64,000 bases of DNA, taken from contig NZ_JABANU010000009.1 of assembly GCF_016238445.1 (NCBI RefSeq), positions 1 through 64,000 of the forward strand, in the 5' to 3' direction. Position numbers and translations under genes: made by a program. The notes below the pieces were generated by a model. That model did not search any database. It was not told the DNA's origin and saw nothing but the letters and a program-made list of their open reading frames with translations. Below, in pieces: positions 58,836-64,000 of this stretch. The stretch is from Staphylococcus canis. GTDB lineage: Bacteria; Bacillota; Bacilli; Staphylococcales; Staphylococcaceae. The first letter of the stretch is position 1. Each line of letters begins with the position of its first letter.

Positions 58836-60596
58836 ATGAAATCTCAAGTATCATGGAAAGTTGGTGGGCAGCAAGGTGAAGGTATCGAATCAACAGGTGA
58901 AATCTTCGCGACTGCTATGAACCGAAAAGGATACTATTTATACGGCTATCGTCATTTCTCAAGTCGTATTAAAGGTGGCCATACTAACAATAAAATCCGC
59001 GTTTCAACAACGCCTGTTCACGCCATTAGCGATGATTTAGATATTCTCGTTGCATTTGATCAAGAGACAATTGAGTTAAATCATCACGAAATGCGTTCTG
59101 ATAGTGTGATTTTAGCTGATAGTAAAGCGAAACCAGAAAAGCCAGAAGGGGCTAAAGCGCAACTTATTAGCGTACCATTTACAGAAACAGCTAAAGAATT
59201 AGGTACAACATTAATGAAAAACATGGTAGCGATTGGTGCGACTGCTGCGTTAATGCATCTTAATACGGAAACATTTAAAGATTTAATTACAAACATGTTT
59301 GAAAAGAAAGGTCAAAAAGTTGTTGACTTGAACATTCAAGCTTTAGAAGAAGGTTATCAATTGATGCAAGCGCAATTGTCGGATATTGAAGGTGATTTTG
59401 AACTTGAAGCTGGAAGTGGTTCACCGCATCTATATATGATTGGTAACGATGCTATTGGATTAGGTGCAATTGCCGGTGGTTCAAGATTTATGGCGGCTTA
59501 TCCAATTACACCTGCTTCAGAGATTATGGAATACATGATTGATAATTTACCAAAAGTTGGAGGAACTGTCATTCAAACTGAAGATGAAATTGCAGCAGCG
59601 ACAATGGCAATTGGTTCTAACTATGCGGGAGTACGTGCATTTACAGCTTCTGCTGGACCAGGACTATCTTTAATGATGGAAGCGATTGGTTTATCAGGAA
59701 TGACTGAAACACCGCTTGTGATTATGAATACACAACGTGGTGGACCATCAACTGGACTTCCAACTAAACAAGAGCAATCCGACTTAATGCAAATGATTTA
59801 CGGAACACATGGAGATATTCCAAAAATTGTCATTGCACCTACTGATGCAGAAGATGCTTTCTATTTAACTGCTGAGGCATTTAATTTAGCTGAAACATAT
59901 CAATGTCCAGTAATTCTACTAAGCGATTTACAGCTTTCTTTAGGTAAACAAACAGTACCACAATTAGATTATAGTAAAGTTGAAATTAAACGCGACACAA
60001 CAATTACAGAGGATATTGAACGTGATCCTGAAGATAAAGGTTATTTTAAACGTTATGCACTTACAGCATCAGGCATTTCACCAAGACCTATTCCAGGGGT
60101 TAAAGGTGGTATACATCATGTCACAGGTGTTGAACATAATGAAGAAGGTAAACCAAGTGAAAATGCAGAAAACCGTCATAACCAAATGGACAAACGTATG
60201 CGTAAAACTGCAAACTTATTAATCGATCGTCCTGTAGAAGGTCAATTGCAACATGAGGAAGCTGATATACTGTATTTAGGGTTTATCTCTACAAAAGGCG
60301 CTATCGATGAAGGTGTGCAACGATTAGAAAATGACGGCCATAAAGTGAATCATTTACAAATTCGTCAACTTCATCCATTCCCAAGTCAAATGATCCAAGA
60401 AGCGGTAGATAAAGCTCAAAAAGTAATAGTCGTTGAACATAACTATCAAGGTCAACTTGCGAATATTATTAAAATGAATGTTAATTTAGGAGATAAATTA
60501 GTGAATCAAGTGAAGTATGACGGTACACCATTCTTACCTCATGAGATTGAAAGTAAAGGTCAAGAAATATTAAAATCATTAAAGGAGAGAGTGTAA
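58836..60596 (+). CDS. korA: 2-oxoacid:ferredoxin oxidoreductase, alpha (gamma-alpha fused) subunit
   Basis: Catalyses CoA-dependent oxidative decarboxylation of a 2-oxoacid (probably 2-oxoglutarate) with ferredoxin as acceptor. The N-terminal gamma domain (about 1-190) has GGQQGEGIESTGEIFATA. The alpha pyrimidine-binding domain begins near 200 (GNDAIGLGAIAGGSRFMAAYPITPASE) and has the AGPGLSLMMEAIGLSGMTE motif. 586 residues. TAGGAGG precedes the ATG; korB follows with no gap. Substrate is inferred from family annotation only. Confidence 0.92.
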   Translation: MKSQVSWKVGGQQGEGIESTGEIFATAMNRKGYYLYGYRHFSSRIKGGHTNNKIRVSTTPVHAISDDLDILVAFDQETIELNHHEMRSDSVILADSKAKPEKPEGAKAQLISVPFTETAKELGTTLMKNMVAIGATAALMHLNTETFKDLITNMFEKKGQKVVDLNIQALEEGYQLMQAQLSDIEGDFELEAGSGSPHLYMIGNDAIGLGAIAGGSRFMAAYPITPASEIMEYMIDNLPKVGGTVIQTEDEIAAATMAIGSNYAGVRAFTASAGPGLSLMMEAIGLSGMTETPLVIMNTQRGGPSTGLPTKQEQSDLMQMIYGTHGDIPKIVIAPTDAEDAFYLTAEAFNLAETYQCPVILLSDLQLSLGKQTVPQLDYSKVEIKRDTTITEDIERDPEDKGYFKRYALTASGISPRPIPGVKGGIHHVTGVEHNEEGKPSENAENRHNQMDKRMRKTANLLIDRPVEGQLQHEEADILYLGFISTKGAIDEGVQRLENDGHKVNHLQIRQLHPFPSQMIQEAVDKAQKVIVVEHNYQGQLANIIKMNVNLGDKLVNQVKYDGTPFLPHEIESKGQEILKSLKERV

Positions 60597-61463
60597 TTGG
60601 CAACATTTAAAGATTTTAGAAATAATGTTAAACCGAATTGGTGTCCAGGTTGTGGTGACTTCTCAGTACAAGCAGCAATTCAAAAAGCAGCCGCAAATGT
60701 TGGATTAGAACCTGAAGACGTTGCATTGATTACGGGTATCGGTTGTTCAGGACGTTTGTCAGGATATGTCAATTCATATGGTGTGCACTCTATTCATGGT
60801 CGCGCATTACCTTTAGCACAAGGTGTCAAAATGGCAAACCGTGACTTAACAGTGATTGCATCAGGTGGCGATGGAGATGGTTATGCAATTGGTATGGGTC
60901 ATACAATTCATGCCTTACGTCGAAACATGAACATTACGTACATCGTAATGGATAACCAAATTTATGGTTTAACTAAAGGACAAACTTCACCATCTTCAGC
61001 ACCTGGATTTATTACTAAAACAACACCTAAAGGAAGTATTGAACAAAATGTAGCACCATTAGAGCTTGCGTTATCTTCAGGCGCAACTTTTGTTGCACAA
61101 GGTTTTTCAAGTGATATCAAAGCACTTACAAAAATGATTGAAGATGCAATTAATCATGATGGTTTCTCATTTGTAAATGTATTTTCTCCTTGTGTAACGT
61201 ACAATAAAGTGAATACTTATGATTGGTTTAAAGAGCATTTAACAAGTATTGATGATATTGAAGGATATGATGTAACTAATAAACAAAAGGCAATTCAAAC
61301 TGTATTAGAACACGAATCATTAGTTAAAGGAATTGTTTATCAAGATACTGAAACACCATCATATGAATCACAAATTAGTGAGTTAGGCGAAACACCACTT
61401 GCACATAAAGACTTAAAACTTGATCAAGCACAATTTGATGCGCTAACTGAACAATTTGTTTAA
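60597..61463 (+). CDS. korB: 2-oxoacid:ferredoxin oxidoreductase, beta subunit (TPP binding)
   Basis: 288 residues. WCPGCGDF (about 16-23) supplies two cysteines for the single [4Fe-4S] cluster. The TPP/Mg motif is GGDGDGYAIGMGHTIHALRRN with DNQIYGLTKGQTSP. TTG start at 60597 directly after the korA stop, with AAGGAGAG inside korA. No separate ferredoxin (delta) subunit is nearby. Confidence 0.93.
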   Translation: MATFKDFRNNVKPNWCPGCGDFSVQAAIQKAAANVGLEPEDVALITGIGCSGRLSGYVNSYGVHSIHGRALPLAQGVKMANRDLTVIASGGDGDGYAIGMGHTIHALRRNMNITYIVMDNQIYGLTKGQTSPSSAPGFITKTTPKGSIEQNVAPLELALSSGATFVAQGFSSDIKALTKMIEDAINHDGFSFVNVFSPCVTYNKVNTYDWFKEHLTSIDDIEGYDVTNKQKAIQTVLEHESLVKGIVYQDTETPSYESQISELGETPLAHKDLKLDQAQFDALTEQFV

Positions 61464-61470
61464 AATTAAG

Positions 61471-61513
61471 AAACATACTAAGATTTAGCTATAAGGAATC
61501 TTAGTATGTTTTT
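61471..61513 (+). terminator. Terminator after korAB
   Basis: AAACATACTAAGATT (61471-61485) pairs perfectly with 61497-61511, followed by TT; 11-nt loop. Confidence 0.88.
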
Positions 61514-61536
61514 ATTCATATTATGGAGGGATTTTG

Positions 61537-61827
61537 ATGATTGATACATTAATGAGTATTCAAATTATACCTAAAACGCCAAATGGTGAAGATGTGATTC
61601 CATATGTAGATGAAGCGATTTCAATCATAGATCAATCTGGATTAACATACAGAGTAGGGCCTTTAGAAACGACGATTGAAGGAGAGATGAGTGAATTGCT
61701 CATTCTTGTACAAAAACTGAATGATCGAATGGTTGAACTTGAAGTGCCGAGCGTGATGAGTCAGGTTAAATTCTATCATGTGCCAGAGGGCATAAGCATA
61801 GATACACTTACGAATAAATATGACTAG
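61537..61827 (+). CDS. Thiamine-binding family protein (DUF77/MTH1187-like)
   Basis: 96 residues of the small ferredoxin-like family PF01910, some members of which bind thiamine or its parts. Typical pattern: MSIQIIPKTPNGEDVIPYVDEAI, YRVGPLETTIEGEMSELL and a C-terminal KFYHV. ATG 61537 follows ATGGAGGG by 6 nt; a TTG one codon earlier is in frame. It lies between the TPP enzyme KorAB and a gene cluster ending in an ECF S component, which fits a thiamine link. Confidence 0.8.
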   Translation: MIDTLMSIQIIPKTPNGEDVIPYVDEAISIIDQSGLTYRVGPLETTIEGEMSELLILVQKLNDRMVELEVPSVMSQVKFYHVPEGISIDTLTNKYD

Positions 61828-61867
61828 TACATATAAAATAAGCTTTAAAACCTATCGTTTTGGCCCT

Positions 61868-61896
61868 TTGCACTTTTGTGGAATATTTAATATAAT
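61868..61896 (+). promoter_or_regulatory. miaB promoter
   Basis: -35 TTGCAC (61868-61873), 17-nt spacer, -10 TATAAT (61891-61896), about 35 nt before the miaB start codon. Confidence 0.7.
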
Positions 61897-61931
61897 GAAC
61901 TAATGATATATGGGCAGAAAGGGTTTTGCAT

Positions 61932-63482
61932 GTGAATGAAGAACAAAGAAAAGCTGGAACAATTGATGTTTTAGCAAGTCGTAAAGATAAATCAGAAAAA
62001 GACTATAGTAAGTATTTTGAATTTGAACACGTTTATCAACCACCAAATTTAAAAGAAGCAAAAAAACGTGGTAAAGAAGAAGTTAAATATAACAGAGATT
62101 TTCAAATCGATGAAAAATATCGTGGTATGGGTAAAGGTCGTACATTTTTAATTAAAACTTATGGTTGTCAAATGAATGCGCATGACACAGAAGTGATGGC
62201 TGGTATCTTAACTGCATTAGGGTATACACCAACTGAAGATATAAATGTGGCAGATGTTATCTTATTAAATACTTGTGCGATTCGTGAAAATGCTGAAAAT
62301 AAAGTTTTCGGTGAAATTGGTAACTTAAAACACATTAAACAAGAGCGCCCTGATTGTTTAATTGGTGTTTGTGGATGTATGTCTCAAGAAGAGTCAGTTG
62401 TTAATAAAATTTTGAAGTCATACCAAAACGTAGATATGATTTTTGGAACGCATAATATTCATCGTTTGCCTCAGATTTTAGAAGAAGCATACTTATCTAA
62501 AGCAATGGTTGTTGAGGTATGGTCTAAAGAAGGCGACGTTATTGAAAACTTACCTAAAGTTCGCGAAGGTCATATTAAGGCTTGGGTTAATATTATGTAT
62601 GGTTGTGACAAATTCTGTACATATTGTATCGTGCCATTCACACGTGGTAAAGAACGTAGTCGTCGTCCGCAAGATATTATTGAGGAAGTGCGTGAATTAG
62701 CGCGTAAAGGATACCAAGAAATTACATTACTTGGTCAAAATGTAAACTCATATGGTAAAGATTTAGAGGATATTGAATATGGATTAGGCGACTTACTTGA
62801 AGATATTTCTAAAATTGATATTCCACGTGTGCGCTTTACTACAAGTCACCCTTGGGATTTTACAGATCGTATGATTGAAGTTATTGCGAATGGCGGAAAT
62901 ATCGTACCGCATATTCACCTACCTGTTCAATCAGGTAATAATAAAGTGTTAAAAATCATGGGACGTAAATATACACGTGAAAGTTATTTAGATTTAGTAT
63001 CTCGCATTAAAGAAGCGATACCAGATGTAGCTTTAACGACAGATATTATTGTTGGTTATCCAAACGAGACAGGGGAGCAATTTGAAGAAACATTATCATT
63101 ATATGATGAAGTTGGATTCGAACATGCATACACTTACCTCTATTCTCAACGTGATGGTACGCCAGCCGCTAAAATGAAAGATAATGTACCAACAGAAGTG
63201 AAGAAAGAGCGTCTTCAACGTTTAAATAAACGTGTAGCAGCTTATTCTTCAGAAGCATTAAAACAATACGAAGGTAAAACTGTACGTGTATTATGCGAAG
63301 GTGCAAGTAAGAAAGATGAAGAAGTACTAGCGGGTTACACTGAAAAAAATAAACTTGTTAACTTCCGCGCACCACGTGACGTAATTGGCAAAATTGTCGA
63401 CGTTAAAATCATTGAAGCGAAACAATTCTCTTTAAACGGAGAATTTGTTGGTGTAAGCAATCAAGCAATGGTGACACAATAG
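61932..63482 (+). CDS. miaB: tRNA-2-methylthio-N6-isopentenyladenosine37 methylthiotransferase MiaB
   Basis: Radical-SAM enzyme that adds a methylthio group to i6A37 of tRNAs reading UNN codons. An N-terminal UPF0004 domain has three cysteines ([29 protein letters not shown]). The radical-SAM motif is GCDKFCTYC (C-x3-C-x2-C, near residue 220). The C-terminal TRAM domain begins near 445. 516 residues from GTG 61932, which follows AGAAAGGG and matches the S. aureus start; TTG 61926 is possible. Confidence 0.95.
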   Translation: MNEEQRKAGTIDVLASRKDKSEKDYSKYFEFEHVYQPPNLKEAKKRGKEEVKYNRDFQIDEKYRGMGKGRTFLIKTYGCQMNAHDTEVMAGILTALGYTPTEDINVADVILLNTCAIRENAENKVFGEIGNLKHIKQERPDCLIGVCGCMSQEESVVNKILKSYQNVDMIFGTHNIHRLPQILEEAYLSKAMVVEVWSKEGDVIENLPKVREGHIKAWVNIMYGCDKFCTYCIVPFTRGKERSRRPQDIIEEVRELARKGYQEITLLGQNVNSYGKDLEDIEYGLGDLLEDISKIDIPRVRFTTSHPWDFTDRMIEVIANGGNIVPHIHLPVQSGNNKVLKIMGRKYTRESYLDLVSRIKEAIPDVALTTDIIVGYPNETGEQFEETLSLYDEVGFEHAYTYLYSQRDGTPAAKMKDNVPTEVKKERLQRLNKRVAAYSSEALKQYEGKTVRVLCEGASKKDEEVLAGYTEKNKLVNFRAPRDVIGKIVDVKIIEAKQFSLNGEFVGVSNQAMVTQ

Positions 63483-63851
63483 ATGACTTATTCACGAGAG
63501 GATATTTTAAAAGCAGCATCTAATTTATCTCATCGTATACAAAATTTGGAAATGGTTCAAAACTATCAAAATATTGAAACGCAAATTCATAAAAATGCAC
63601 GCATTTTAAATTATATGAACCAGTTAAAGCAATCACAAAAACAATCTGTAAACTTTCAAAATTATGATAAACCGAATGCTTATCGACGTTCAGAAGATAA
63701 AATCAATTCAATTCGGAATAAAATTGATGATATTCCTATAGTAACAGAGTTTAGAGCATCACAAGAAGAGGTAAACGATTTACTTCATTTGGTTATCAAA
63801 ACATTATCTACTGGATTGCAACATCACATTGAAATAGAGAAAAAGGAGTGA
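63483..63851 (+). CDS. ricA: RicA/YmcA family protein
   Basis: 122 residues, all-helical YlbF/YmcA family. In B. subtilis RicA, RicF and RicT form a complex that directs RNase Y to selected polycistronic mRNAs and affects competence, biofilm and sporulation. ATG directly after the miaB stop, same order as Bacillus (miaB-ymcA). This protein contains no cysteine, although the Bacillus complex binds [4Fe-4S] clusters with cysteines at least partly from RicA's C-terminal tail. Confidence 0.87.
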   Translation: MTYSREDILKAASNLSHRIQNLEMVQNYQNIETQIHKNARILNYMNQLKQSQKQSVNFQNYDKPNAYRRSEDKINSIRNKIDDIPIVTEFRASQEEVNDLLHLVIKTLSTGLQHHIEIEKKE

Positions 63852-63858
63852 TTGTGAA

Positions 63859-64000
63859 TTGTCTACGAGAAAGCTTACACTTACAGCTTTGTTTATTGCG
63901 GTTAATGTCGTTTTAAGTACAGTCATTATTATTCCTTTAGGACCTATTAAAGCAGCACCAGTACAACACTTTATTAATGTATTAAGTGTTGTGCTTCTAG
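63859..64000 (+). CDS. ECF transporter S component, ThiW-like (5' part, cut by window end)
   Basis: Only 47 residues are visible: a TTG start with AAGGAG 10 nt upstream, then a hydrophobic helix (TALFIAVNVVLSTVIIIPL) and GPIKAAPVQHFINVLSVVLL. The G-P-x-K-x3-P-V-Q-H-x2-N pattern fits S components of vitamin ECF transporters, best the ThiW (thiazole) group by memory. The ribosome binding site lies in the end of ricA, so the two are probably co-translated. Truncated by the window, not by mutation as far as seen. Confidence 0.6.
   Translation, partial: MSTRKLTLTALFIAVNVVLSTVIIIPLGPIKAAPVQHFINVLSVVLL

Noticed and set aside
1-64000. Mobile elements, CRISPR arrays, rRNA and tRNA genes, prophage or defence genes
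   Set aside because: Read on both strands, none was found; all long frames are conserved housekeeping genes with uniform base composition.

Overview
The window is low-GC Firmicute core chromosome and is almost certainly from a Staphylococcus. Gene order (rbgA-rnhB-sucCD-dprA-topA-trmFO-xerC-hslVU-codY-rpsB-tsf-pyrH-frr-uppS-cdsA-...-proS-polC-rimP-nusA-...-infB-rbfA-truB-ribF-rpsO-pnp-rnjB-ftsK-ymf genes-pgsA-cinA-recA-rny-ymdB-korAB-miaB-ricA) matches my recall of staphylococcal maps, and the proteins closely resemble remembered S. aureus homologues. One gene does not fit S. aureus: an intact dxr (MEP isoprenoid pathway) lies between cdsA and the rseP-type protease. MEP-pathway staphylococci are the S. 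pseudintermedius / schleiferi / hyicus cluster, so I place the genome there. The species cannot be named from this sequence alone.

Layout. 1-5800 (minus strand): a three-gene operon gtrA-yfhO-yfhO for membrane glycosylation, ending in a bidirectional terminator. 6009-8022: rbgA, rnhB and a small acidic unknown; mazG-like gene on the minus strand to 8466. 8642-10738: sucCD (TCA cycle) with its own promoter. 10946-19094: dprA, topA, trmFO, then xerC-hslV-hslU-codY. 19253-22475: rpsB, tsf, pyrH, frr, with hairpins between several genes. 22625-28336: uppS-cdsA-dxr-rseP-proS envelope, isoprenoid and tRNA-charging operon. 28542-32855: polC. 32993-37741: rimP-nusA-rnpM-ylxQ-infB-rbfA translation/transcription operon behind its own promoter and a leader terminator. 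37817-42332: truB, ribF, rpsO (with leader), pnp. 42620-44293: rnjB. 44477-52795: ftsK/spoIIIE, a GntR regulator, an M16 protease pair, an SDR, a YmfK-like P-loop protein, a RodZ-like HTH protein, pgsA. 52973-57125: cinA, recA (LexA box), rny. 57328-57546 (minus): a 72-aa unknown. 57901-64000: ymdB, korAB, a thiamine-binding family protein, miaB, ricA and the start of an ECF S-component gene.

Functionally the region concentrates information processing and RNA turnover: PNPase, RNase J2, RNase Y, RicA, RnpM and YmdB lie within 30 kb. It also carries lipid, isoprenoid and envelope synthesis. I see no prophage, insertion sequence, CRISPR array, rRNA or tRNA, and no broken gene. The points most worth a second look are dxr, the duplicated yfhO pair, and several structured non-coding segments (sucD 3' hairpin, tsf-pyrH inverted repeat, rimP leader, rpsO leader, pgsA-cinA element). 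No clearly new multi-gene system was found. Several start codons were moved from the longest possible start to one with a proper ribosome binding site, as noted entry by entry.
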